A stretch of 64,000 bases of DNA, taken from the NCBI RefSeq assembly GCF_014397245.1, contig NZ_JACLHY010000018.1, forward strand, positions 1 to 64,000, given 5' to 3'. This document shows, piece after piece, positions 1-9,772 of this stretch. The position numbers and the translations under genes are program-made. The stretch is from Arenibacter arenosicollis (GTDB lineage: Bacteria > Bacteroidota > Bacteroidia > Flavobacteriales > Flavobacteriaceae). Position 1 is the first letter of the stretch. Each line of letters begins with the position of its first letter. The notes beneath the pieces are model-generated. The model made no database searches. It had not been told where the DNA came from and was given only the letters and a program-made list of their open reading frames with translations.

Positions 1-778
1 CACTGCGTTTGTACCCAGGGACGGTCATTGAATGCACGCCTATTGCGTGATTAATTCCCGTATCCCTTTGTACTGCACTGCGTTTGTACCCAGGGACGGT
101 CATTGAATGCACGCCTTTTGCGTGATTAATTCCCGTATCCCTTTGTACTGCACTGCGTTTGTACCCAGGGACGGTCATTGAATGCACGCCTTTTGCGTGA
201 TTAATTCCCGTATCCCTTTGTACTGCACTGCGTTTGTACCCAGGGACGGTCATTGAATGTACGCCTATTGCGTGATTAATTCCCGTATCCCTTTGTACTT
301 CACTGCGTTTGTACCCAGGGACGGTCATTGAATGCACGCCTTTTGCGTGATTAATTCCCGTATCCCTTTGTACTTCACTGCGTTTGTACCCAGGGACGGT
401 CATTGAATGCACGCCTATTGCGTGATTAATTCCCGTATCCCTTTGTACTGCACTGCGTTTGTACCCAGGGACGGTCATTGAATGCACGCCTTTTGCGTGA
501 TTAATTCCCGTATCCCTTTGTACTGCACTGCGTTTGTACCCAGGGACGGTCATTGAATGCACGCCTATTGCGTGATTAATTCCCGTATCCCTTTGTACTG
601 CACTGCGTTTGTACCCAGGGACGGTCATTGAATGCACGCCTTTTGCGTGATTAATTCCCGTATCCCTTTGTACTGCACTGCGTTTGTACCCAGGGACGGT
701 CATTGAATGCACGCCTATTGCGTGATTAATTCCCGTATCCCTTTGTACTGCACTGCGTTTGTACCCAGGGACGGTCAT
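1..778. repeat. 75-bp tandem repeat array, ten full units plus a 28-bp partial
   Basis: Units begin at 1, 76, 151 and every 75 bp to 676; a partial unit runs 751-778. The array continues off the left edge, so its true size is unknown. Units are nearly identical. I see only three variable positions: A/T at unit position 42 or so (cctattg or ccttttg), C/T in unit 4 (gcacg or gtacg), and the last base G/T (T in units 4 and 5). The A/T variant reads A,T,T,A,T,A,T,A,T,A over units 1-10, which points to growth by 150-bp dimers. Every unit contains CACGC and GCGTG separated by five bases, a small potential hairpin whose loop carries the A/T variant. There are no unique spacers, so it is not a CRISPR array. 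Function unknown. Confidence 0.97.
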
Positions 779-798
779 TAATAGGTTCATTAAGCAAT

Positions 799-906
799 CG
801 GTACATTGAACAATTGCTACATTTCCAAATCACCAAATTGTTATATTTTCGAATTAACCAATTGTTGCATTGATTCATTGGTACATTAAACAATTGTTAG
901 ATTCCC
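799..906. repeat. Degenerate CAATTG-containing repeats next to the array
   Basis: Two imperfect direct copies of a segment of about 28 bp lie at 799-826 and 879-906; both contain GGTACATT, then AACAATTG, then TA and ATT. A third shorter copy (CAATTGTTGCATT) is at 859-871. The stretch from 779 to 929 holds no gene that I can support. It may be a decayed repeat array or intergenic filler. Confidence 0.6.
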
Positions 907-929
907 TTTATCCCGGGCAATTTAAACAC

Positions 930-1451
930 TTACAACAGTAAATTTCCTACCTCCAACCAATTGTCGGCACGTTCATATCCTGTGGTGTGTATATTATGTG
1001 GGGAGGTAAACAATATTTTTCTTCCCTTAAAATGTTCTAGGTTGTAACTGCGATCATCAATTAAAATATCTCCGGAAAGAATATGCTTGCTACCGTAGAG
1101 AATGCGATTTCTCCAATGTATAAAAGGAAAATGTTCATCCAACCAGTCGCTCTTTTCCCTTAATGAATTGGGATATTCCATAGCGGCAGAGGCTACGTAG
1201 AGATCATATTTCAAAGAAAGTTCCTTTAAAACTTCTTTGCTGTCCTTGATGGGCTCCAATGTTCTGAAGAAACCATCTGTTCTAGCGTGGTTTCTTACGC
1301 TAAGTTGTCGTTCTTCGGGAACACTTTGCCAAACCTCCCGGCCCATGCAATCCAATTCGGTAAGGGTTTCATTAAATTCCGCATTGTAAAGTGTTATGTG
1401 TGCGTTATACGCATCGGCAAACACCTCGTCCATATCTACAAATAAGGTCAT
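930..1451 (-). CDS. 5'(3')-deoxyribonucleotidase (NT5C-like, HAD superfamily)
   Basis: The 173-residue protein resembles cytosolic and mitochondrial 5'(3')-deoxyribonucleotidases (NT5C family), which remove the phosphate from deoxynucleoside monophosphates and help balance dNTP pools. HAD motif I is at the very N-terminus (FVDMDEV, nucleophile Asp6 and acid/base Asp8). The late acidic motif is LIDDRSYN near residue 131, and a Ser-containing motif (VASAAMEYP) sits near residue 86. Length fits the small bacterial members of the family. No signal peptide is seen, so it should be cytoplasmic. It is a single gene beside the repeat array. The exact substrate is inferred from the family. Confidence 0.85.
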   Translation of the reverse strand: MTLFVDMDEVFADAYNAHITLYNAEFNETLTELDCMGREVWQSVPEERQLSVRNHARTDGFFRTLEPIKDSKEVLKELSLKYDLYVASAAMEYPNSLREKSDWLDEHFPFIHWRNRILYGSKHILSGDILIDDRSYNLEHFKGRKILFTSPHNIHTTGYERADNWLEVGNLLL

Positions 1452-1650
1452 TGAATTAAATTTTTAAATACGAAAATAACCATTTTCCTTGGATGACCGG
1501 AACGATTATGATTAGGTTATAATTTGATAAAGAAAAGGAAGGGATTAATTAACGATGAGGGTGGTATTGAAATACTTTTACACTGAACGTTATACTTATT
1601 TAGCCAAAAAAAGGAGCTGCAAGGCTGATGGTATTAAGGGTCAGTAAAAA

Positions 1651-1887
1651 TTAATCTTGCTTATTATCCTTGTTGAAGAGGGCATCCATAATTAATTTCA
1701 TACTATAAAAACCAAGGCTGATGGCAGCAATTGCCAAAATTAGACCAATAATCAGAACTGGCCAATATAGTGGATGGCCTTGATTCTTAAAAGCTTGGTA
1801 AATTACTACCGGCGCTGTAAACATGAGGGCAATGGTATAGGCTATATATTTCAGGCCTTTTAATAATAGCGTTTTGTTTGTTCTCAT
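1651..1887 (-). CDS. Small two-helix membrane protein, DUF6095-like
   Basis: This 78-residue protein has two hydrophobic segments (about residues 12-30 and 42-66) and a charged C-terminus (NKDNKQD), so it should be a small inner-membrane protein. The pattern and size resemble the DUF6095 family of Flavobacteriaceae, which I recognise only by similarity of the sequence. No function is known. The 200-bp gap towards the deoxyribonucleotidase gene (1452-1650) holds nothing I can identify. Confidence 0.65.
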   Translation of the reverse strand: MRTNKTLLLKGLKYIAYTIALMFTAPVVIYQAFKNQGHPLYWPVLIIGLILAIAAISLGFYSMKLIMDALFNKDNKQD

Positions 1888-1923
1888 AGGTTGGTTTTTT
1901 GGGGTAGTCTAAAAATAGATCGA

Positions 1924-2757
1924 TTATTTTTTTATTAAAAGGGTATCCGAAAAAGTCTGGCATACTGCAAAATATCCCAATGCGAAAGGGATTTCACTTC
2001 CAATAAAACTGTCACTACTGCCAGTAATATTAATAATATTTCCCTTAACCGTCGTGGCAGGAGTACTAAAGGGTCCAGTATCAGGTCCACTCTGAGAAAT
2101 TAATTGATTCATATAATTAAAAAAATCCTTATCTATCCCTAATATACTAATTTTGACTTCCCTTTCGTCCTCTACCTTGCTGTCATAAAAAAACGAAAAT
2201 TGAAATCGCTTCCCTTGATAAAATTCATCTTCGGTAACTAAATACTCACCAAAATCAAAATCGAACAAATAAAAATCATCCCGTTCACCATTGTCGGTAA
2301 AGGTAACAACTACTTCTGTTTCATCGTCCCCAAAAAGGGTAGTGGTTCCTTGTTCCAAGGATTCTATTGGAACGGCAGGCACATATTTGGTTTTGGCCAA
2401 ATAGGTTTGACTGTTGTGCTTAATACGAAGTTCTAAATCGCCCTGGGTCAACTCATCCAAATCCCATTCATTTTCATAGACACCCGTACCTGGAATAGAT
2501 TCTATTAAGATTAATTCGGCCCCAGATTCGGTGTTTCTTAGAGTTATTTCTTGCAGTTGGGTTGGTTGTACCTCTTCAAAGAACGAACTGGTTAGACTGG
2601 CCTTAATTTGGACCAATACCGATGGGTTATCCATATCTTCCAATTTGATCAATGCATCAATTACCAGTCTTGGCTCCTCTGAAGGAAGGTCTACCTCGAT
2701 TACATCCTGACAACCATAAGTCATAAAACAAACAATTAAAAATAAGATGTTCTTCAT
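1924..2757 (-). CDS. DUF4249 family lipoprotein
   Basis: This 277-residue protein is a DUF4249 family member. It starts with a lipoprotein signal peptide (MKNILFLIVCFMTYGC), with the lipid-attached Cys about 16 residues in. The ATG at 2757 is chosen because it puts the signal peptide at the N-terminus; an in-frame upstream ATG at 2826 would add 23 residues and lies inside the preceding receptor gene. The gene follows the TonB receptor with a 4-bp gap. In Bacteroidota, DUF4249 lipoproteins commonly accompany TonB-dependent receptors and are thought to sit on the outer membrane with them, but their ligand is unknown. The pairing makes a shared transport role likely. Confidence 0.85.
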   Translation of the reverse strand: MKNILFLIVCFMTYGCQDVIEVDLPSEEPRLVIDALIKLEDMDNPSVLVQIKASLTSSFFEEVQPTQLQEITLRNTESGAELILIESIPGTGVYENEWDLDELTQGDLELRIKHNSQTYLAKTKYVPAVPIESLEQGTTTLFGDDETEVVVTFTDNGERDDFYLFDFDFGEYLVTEDEFYQGKRFQFSFFYDSKVEDEREVKISILGIDKDFFNYMNQLISQSGPDTGPFSTPATTVKGNIINITGSSDSFIGSEIPFALGYFAVCQTFSDTLLIKK

Positions 2758-2761
2758 TTTA

Positions 2762-5137
2762 CTAGAATTTGATGTTATAGGTGGCAGCAGGTACCAAGCC
2801 AAAAATTGAGGTTCGGACCGCTTCATTTACCCCGGTGTCCCCATTGCGACTAAATCCGATAGAAGCCGCATTTCTTCTATTGTATAGGTTGTATATACTA
2901 AAAACCCACTCGGCTTTAAGCTTTCTTCCCTTGTTTTTCCTTGGTGTAAGTGTGGCCGAAAAATCTATTCTGTGATAGGCGGGCAATCGCTGCTTATTTC
3001 TTAATCCGTAATAAGGCACAGCTAAATTTTGGAATTCGAATTGGCCAATGGGATAATTGGTGGGTTGGCCGGTCTGAAATACAAAATTACTATTAAAACT
3101 CCATTTTTCATTCAATTCATAATTTACAAATAGAGAAAAGTCGTGGGTTTTGTCGTAGGGAGTATTGTACCAATTTCCTGAATTAATTCCAGTTTCCAAT
3201 ACATTTCTGCCTGGGGTCCTTTGTTCCGATCTGGAAAGGGTGTATGCCAACCAACCTTGGAACTTATCTTGGTTTTTTCTAAATAGCAACTCTAATCCAT
3301 AAGCCCTGGCTTCTCCGTTGAGGATAACCTGCTCTATTGCATCATTCGCAATTAAATTGGCGCCGTCTATATAGTCTATACGATTTTGAATGTCTTTATA
3401 AAAAACTTCTGTTTCCAAGGAATAATCCCCGTTTTTTAAGTTTTTGAAATAACCCAATGCGTATTGATCCAATAGTTGGGGCTTTACAAAGGGCCCGCTT
3501 GGTGTCCAAACATCCAGAGGGGTAGGGGAACTGGTATTGGAAAGTAGGTGTAGATACTGTGTCAATCTTGTGTAACTAGCTTTTATGGAATTATCTGGAT
3601 TAAGCGTATAGGCCAAAGCTAAACGGGGCTCCAAATTGGTAAAGGTTGCCAATTTCTCACTGCGTTTCGGATATCTAATGCTTACTGGGTCCGCTTCTTT
3701 ATAAATTTCTAGGAAGGGGTCAAAAAAAACTGGATTGTTATTTTCATATACATTGAGCTCATCCTGTCCGAAGCGTATGAAATTACTTAGACGTAATCCG
3801 TATTGTAAACTTAATTTTTCAGTAATATCCTGTTCAATATCTACATATATGGCAAATTCATTGGCATATTTTTGGATCAACTGATTTTCAATAATTTCCG
3901 ATTCCGTATCACTGGGTTCAATCTTTCCTGGATTAAAGCGATAATATATATTATTGATTCCGTAATTTATTTGGAAATTATTACTCAAATAATGTTTGAA
4001 ATCGTATTTCAGGTTAAAGTTTTGAATTCCTGAGTTCCATTTAAAGCCAACAAAATCCAGTTTTAAACCATAGTAATAATCAGAATATATCAAAGACAAA
4101 TTAGAGAACAGTTTGTCCGAGAACAAATGGTTCCACCTGAAATTAAGTACGGCATTGCCATAGGTATTCACAAAGCTATCACTTATGCTAAAGACATCCC
4201 TACCAAAATATCCAGACAAATAAATATTGTTGCGCTCATTAAATTTGAAGTTTAATTTCGTATTTAAGTCGTAGAAATACGCCGTATTATCTATATCGAA
4301 AAGCGGAAGGAACAAATGTGCGTAGGATGCCCTGCCACCGATAAGAAACGCGGCTTGGTCCTGAATTATGGGCCCCTCTACCAAAAGTCTACTTGCCACA
4401 GCACCAATTCCACCGTTAACTTTTAATTCTTTGCTGTTCCCATCTTTTTGAAAAATCTCCAATACCGAGGAAAGCCTACCTCCATAACGTGAAGGGATAC
4501 CACCTTTGAATAACTTTACGTCCTTTATGGCGTCCGGATTGAAAACTGAGAAAAAACCGAATAGATGGGAGGAATTGAAAATAGTGGCCTCATCCAAGAG
4601 AATAAGATTTTGATCTACGGCACCTCCCCGAACATTGAAACCTGACGCCCCTTCACCAGCATTACTTACTCCTGGCAGAAGGAGGATGGACTTGATAATA
4701 TCTGCTTCTCCTAATATAACCGGTATTTTTTTTATGGTTTCTATGGATAGGGAGTTAACGCTCATTTGGGGTTTGCGAATATTTAATTTTTCCACATCTT
4801 CCGTTACAATGACTTCCTCCAATTGCTCAGCAACTTCAAGTAATTGAAAGTTTATTTTCTGATTGACGGATAGGTCTATATTTTGGATAATATCCTGGTA
4901 GCCCAACGAGCTTATTTGAACCTCATAATTTCCTTTGGGTAGGGTAATGGAATAGAAACCGTATTCATTGGTTATAACACCGGTACTTAATGATGGCACC
5001 GCAACTGTGACGCCTATCAGTGTCTCGTTACTGGATATTTCAGTGATCGTACCGCTGAGGGTAAATCGTTCCTGGGAAAATATATTTATGGAAAATATCA
5101 GTAGAATATATAAAGGTAGATTTAGATTCTTTCCCAT
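2762..5137 (-). CDS. TonB-dependent receptor with N-terminal carboxypeptidase-like domain
   Basis: The protein of about 791 residues is an outer-membrane TonB-dependent receptor. It has a signal peptide (ending near FSQ), a carboxypeptidase-like regulatory domain at about residues 25-110 (SGTITEISSNETLIGVTV), a plug domain at about 115-225 (FNVRGGAVDQNLILLDEA), and a beta-barrel ending in phenylalanine (YNIKF). ATG 5137 is preferred over a TTG three codons upstream. The following DUF4249 lipoprotein gene is only 4 bp away, so the two form an operon. The substrate cannot be read from the sequence. The set resembles SusC-like uptake receptors but lacks a SusD partner. Confidence 0.9.
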   Translation of the reverse strand: MGKNLNLPLYILLIFSINIFSQERFTLSGTITEISSNETLIGVTVAVPSLSTGVITNEYGFYSITLPKGNYEVQISSLGYQDIIQNIDLSVNQKINFQLLEVAEQLEEVIVTEDVEKLNIRKPQMSVNSLSIETIKKIPVILGEADIIKSILLLPGVSNAGEGASGFNVRGGAVDQNLILLDEATIFNSSHLFGFFSVFNPDAIKDVKLFKGGIPSRYGGRLSSVLEIFQKDGNSKELKVNGGIGAVASRLLVEGPIIQDQAAFLIGGRASYAHLFLPLFDIDNTAYFYDLNTKLNFKFNERNNIYLSGYFGRDVFSISDSFVNTYGNAVLNFRWNHLFSDKLFSNLSLIYSDYYYGLKLDFVGFKWNSGIQNFNLKYDFKHYLSNNFQINYGINNIYYRFNPGKIEPSDTESEIIENQLIQKYANEFAIYVDIEQDITEKLSLQYGLRLSNFIRFGQDELNVYENNNPVFFDPFLEIYKEADPVSIRYPKRSEKLATFTNLEPRLALAYTLNPDNSIKASYTRLTQYLHLLSNTSSPTPLDVWTPSGPFVKPQLLDQYALGYFKNLKNGDYSLETEVFYKDIQNRIDYIDGANLIANDAIEQVILNGEARAYGLELLFRKNQDKFQGWLAYTLSRSEQRTPGRNVLETGINSGNWYNTPYDKTHDFSLFVNYELNEKWSFNSNFVFQTGQPTNYPIGQFEFQNLAVPYYGLRNKQRLPAYHRIDFSATLTPRKNKGRKLKAEWVFSIYNLYNRRNAASIGFSRNGDTGVNEAVRTSIFGLVPAATYNIKF

Positions 5138-5208
5138 TAAAAGCAATTTTCCCTAAAAGTATCGATAATTTTCTTGATGTAAAAAAGTTTGTAATTGCAT
5201 AAAACCAA

Positions 5209-5237
5209 AAGGCCTTTTCAATTTCTGAAAAGGCCTT
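5209..5237 (-). terminator. Terminator downstream of icd
   Basis: A perfect 12-bp inverted repeat (AAGGCCTTTTCA, 5-nt loop, TGAAAAGGCCTT) lies 22 bp beyond the icd stop and upstream of the receptor gene. It fits the end of the icd transcript. Confidence 0.8.
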
Positions 5238-5258
5238 GGGAATAAAGGAAATATATGT

Positions 5259-7616
<2,358 letters not shown>

Positions 7617-7619
7617 TTA

Positions 7620-7790
7620 TATCAAAAATAAAAGCCATATCATTGTAAAATTACCTTGATATGGCTTTCTAGAAATAGTTTACAAACTTGTTGTTCTGCT
7701 TATTACAAAACGGCAACCATTGATTGCATTTGCGTCGCTATTTCAACGTTTGAAACATTTCGTACTTAATCATTCGACTAAGCGACAAAG
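7620..7790 (-). ncRNA. Candidate structured non-coding RNA
   Basis: Read on the minus strand, 7786-7734 can fold as a three-way junction. P1 pairs GTCGCT with AGCGAC, P2 pairs TAGTC with GATTA around a GAAT loop (one G-U pair), and P3 pairs TTTCAA with TTGAAA around a 3-nt loop. About 65 nt further on is a perfect 12-bp terminator hairpin followed by TATTTTT. P2's wobble pair would be an A-C mismatch on the plus strand, which favours the minus strand. No protein gene is present and no perfect TAnnTTTG box was found upstream, so the 5' end is unknown. Flavobacterial 6S-like RNA is one possibility, but I cannot confirm it. The rest of 7570-8110 holds a palindrome and a short direct repeat. Confidence 0.4.
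7631..7668 (-). terminator. Rho-independent terminator with no annotated gene upstream
   Basis: AAAGCCATATCA (7631-7642) pairs perfectly with TGATATGGCTTT (7657-7668) across a 14-nt loop. On the minus strand the stem is followed by a T-rich tract. It lies over 400 bp past the rplS terminator and upstream of the icd promoter, so it should end a separate transcript. Confidence 0.75.
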
Positions 7791-7913
7791 ATGTTTCTCC
7801 TCAATGTTTAAATATTTGGTATTCTTAACGTACAACCTAGATCTTACATTAGCAATATCAAAATATTTACAATCCCATTGACTTACTGTTGCAAGTAAAT
7901 GGTTTGACTGCAA

Positions 7914-7936
7914 TTTATAGTGTTAAACACTATAAA
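7914..7936. repeat. 23-bp palindrome, 11-bp arms around one base
   Basis: TTTATAGTGTT and AACACTATAAA flank a single A. It could be an operator or a hairpin in an RNA. No regulator gene is adjacent. An 11-bp direct repeat TGTAACGAATT lies nearby at 7993-8003 and 8052-8062. Confidence 0.6.
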
Positions 7937-8110
7937 AGGACTAATAACAATGAGATAAAGAACGTAAACTTTATGTGACATTCATTAATCCGTGTAACGA
8001 ATTACCAGCCACATTTTAAAAGTAGAGAAATTTTATTTAATAAGCAAATTTTGTAACGAATTTATTATCAACACCTTGTGAACTTTTGTTTTGAACAATT
8101 GTTTATAAAT

Positions 8111-8148
8111 GAAAAAGCACCCTATGCCAAAGGCAAGGGTGCTTTTTC
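8111..8148 (-). terminator. rplS terminator
   Basis: A 13-bp stem (GAAAAAGCACCCT with its complement) encloses a smaller TGCC-AAA-GGCA hairpin. It lies 18 bp after the rplS stop. The stem's own A/T tracts give T runs on both strands, so it could act in both directions. Confidence 0.85.
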
Positions 8149-8165
8149 TATATTCAGTAGGCTTT

Positions 8166-8516
8166 TTAAGAGCGAACCTCTTTAATTCTAGCTTTTTTAC
8201 CAGTAAGACCTCTAAAGTAGAAAATACGTGATCTACGTACTTTACCTTTTTTGTTGACCTCTATCTTTTGCAAAGCAGGCATATTAATTGGGAATATACG
8301 CTCTACACCAACGGTACCGGACATTTTACGTATTGTAAAAGTTTCGGTTGCACCTGTTCCTCTTCTTTGAATAACAACACCTTTAAAAAACTGTGTTCTT
8401 GTTTTTTCACCTTCCTTAATTTCATAGTACACTGTGATAGTGTCTCCTGCTGAAAATTTTGGAAAATCTTTTTTCGGAATAAATTCGTTCTCTACAAATT
8501 TTAATAACTCTTCCAT
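8166..8516 (-). CDS. rplS: 50S ribosomal protein L19
   Basis: The 116-residue protein is ribosomal protein L19, located at the interface of the 30S and 50S subunits. Diagnostic stretches are FSAGDTITVYYEIKEG, RTQFFKGVVIQRRG, GVERIFPINMP and the basic C-terminus VRRSRIFYFRGLTGKKARI. Length is normal. The gene lies downstream of trmD, the common rplS-trmD neighbourhood in bacteria but with the order reversed. The 232-bp gap contains its own TAnnTTTG promoter, so it is probably transcribed independently at a high level, and a strong terminator follows. Confidence 0.98.
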   Translation of the reverse strand: MEELLKFVENEFIPKKDFPKFSAGDTITVYYEIKEGEKTRTQFFKGVVIQRRGTGATETFTIRKMSGTVGVERIFPINMPALQKIEVNKKGKVRRSRIFYFRGLTGKKARIKEVRS

Positions 8517-8583
8517 TGTATTTAATTATTGTTTACTTAGACCAACTTTCACGATTATCGTCAGAGGTTGATTTAATGGAGTG

Positions 8584-8591
8584 CAAAAATA
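8584..8591 (-). promoter_or_regulatory. rplS promoter -7 box TATTTTTG
   Basis: TATTTTTG fits TAnnTTTG. A TTG lies 19 bp upstream of it on the same strand, the normal -33 to -7 spacing in Bacteroidota. The leader to the ATG is about 60 nt. The rest of 8521-8748 shows nothing else. Confidence 0.65.
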
Positions 8592-8748
8592 ATACATTAT
8601 TATTAATCTACAAGTGATTATGTATTTTTTATCTTTTATCTCCAACGAAAATAGTCACCTCTTTTCACCGTCTGCGCAATTGAAAATTTTTAAACGTTCA
8701 TTGATATAGCCTGTATATCTAACTTGCTCAATAATTTTAGAGGCACAA

Positions 8749-9426
8749 CTATTCCTTTAGCAGATCTGGACGTAGCTTCTCTGTTCTTTTATATGCCTCG
8801 TCCTCACGCCACTTCTCTATTTTAGGAAAGTTTCCGCTCAATAGAATATCGGGGACTTTATAGCCCTTGTATTCAGCTGGTCTGGTATACACAGGTGGGG
8901 CAAGCAAATTATCCTGAAATGTGTCCGTTAGTGCGGAGGTTTCGTTGTTCAATACTCCCGGGATAAGTCGTATAACCGTATCGCATAATACTGCCGCCCC
9001 CAATTCGCCCCCGGACAATACGTAATCACCAATAGATATTTCCTTGGTAATATATAAATCCCTTACCCGTTGGTCCACTCCCTTGTAATGGCCACATAGA
9101 ATAATGACATTGTTTAGCAAAGACAACCCATTGGCCATCTTTTGATTCAAAGTTTTTCCGTCCGGGGTCATATAAATTACTTCATCATATTCTCGCTGAC
9201 TTTTTAATGTGGAAATGCATTTGTCAATAGGCTCGATCATCATTACCATGCCGGCACCCCCCCCAAACTGGTAATCATCTACCTGATTGTAGCTTTTATC
9301 CGTATAATCCCTTAAATTATGCATATGTACTTCAACAATGCCTTTTTCTATGGCCCTTTTTAGTATGGAGGCTTCAAATGGGCTCTTAAGTAATTCTGGT
9401 AATACGGTAATTATATCTATTCGCAT
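8749..9426 (-). CDS. trmD: tRNA (guanine-37-N1)-methyltransferase
   Basis: The 225-residue enzyme methylates G37 next to the anticodon, preventing +1 frameshifts. It is a knotted SPOUT methyltransferase: [13 protein letters not shown] at the start, [28 protein letters not shown], and the knot region [17 protein letters not shown]. The C-terminal domain ends with [23 protein letters not shown] 9426 is chosen because MRIDI is the conserved start; an in-frame ATG 18 bp upstream is less likely. A TAATTTTG box at 9468-9475 is a plausible promoter. Confidence 0.97.
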   Translation of the reverse strand: MRIDIITVLPELLKSPFEASILKRAIEKGIVEVHMHNLRDYTDKSYNQVDDYQFGGGAGMVMMIEPIDKCISTLKSQREYDEVIYMTPDGKTLNQKMANGLSLLNNVIILCGHYKGVDQRVRDLYITKEISIGDYVLSGGELGAAVLCDTVIRLIPGVLNNETSALTDTFQDNLLAPPVYTRPAEYKGYKVPDILLSGNFPKIEKWREDEAYKRTEKLRPDLLKE

Positions 9427-9467
9427 GGGTAAAATCAATAACAATTAATATTTCTTCAGGGCGGGTT

Positions 9468-9475
9468 CAAAATTA
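9468..9475 (-). promoter_or_regulatory. Putative trmD promoter -7 box TAATTTTG
   Basis: It matches TAnnTTTG 41 bp upstream of the trmD ATG. No well-placed -33 TTTG is seen. The remaining intergenic DNA (9476-9743) holds nothing recognisable. Confidence 0.45.
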
Positions 9476-9743
9476 ATAAAATTAGCCGCAATCCCATTCA
9501 TTTATAAAATGTACCTATCCTTTTTTGGATACTATGGCAAAGGCCTTATAATAATAGAAGGAATTATTCGCATGAAGCAACCGAATTATGACAATAGAAA
9601 AGGGTGATATTGTTTGCCAATTGCGAAAAAAGTAAATACTAAACTTTAATGTCGATCAAAATTGTGGAACAAATCCATTTCCACATATTTTGCAACGGGC
9701 CCGTATGGTCATTGGTGTTCCGTTAGGAGGCTTTATTTTAATA

Positions 9744-9769
9744 AAAAAGCTCCCTTTTGGGAGCTTTTT
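9744..9769 (-). terminator. Terminator of the coiled-coil membrane protein gene
   Basis: An 11-bp stem (AAAAAGCTCCC / GGGAGCTTTTT) has a 4-nt loop. It starts 3 bp after the stop at 9773 and can work in either direction. Confidence 0.85.
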
Positions 9770-9772
9770 ATA

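Noticed and set aside
1-778. CRISPR array
   Set aside because: Units are contiguous 75-bp copies with no unique spacers and no cas genes.
1452-1650. tRNA or small RNA between the first two genes
   Set aside because: No cloverleaf or terminator hairpin could be found.
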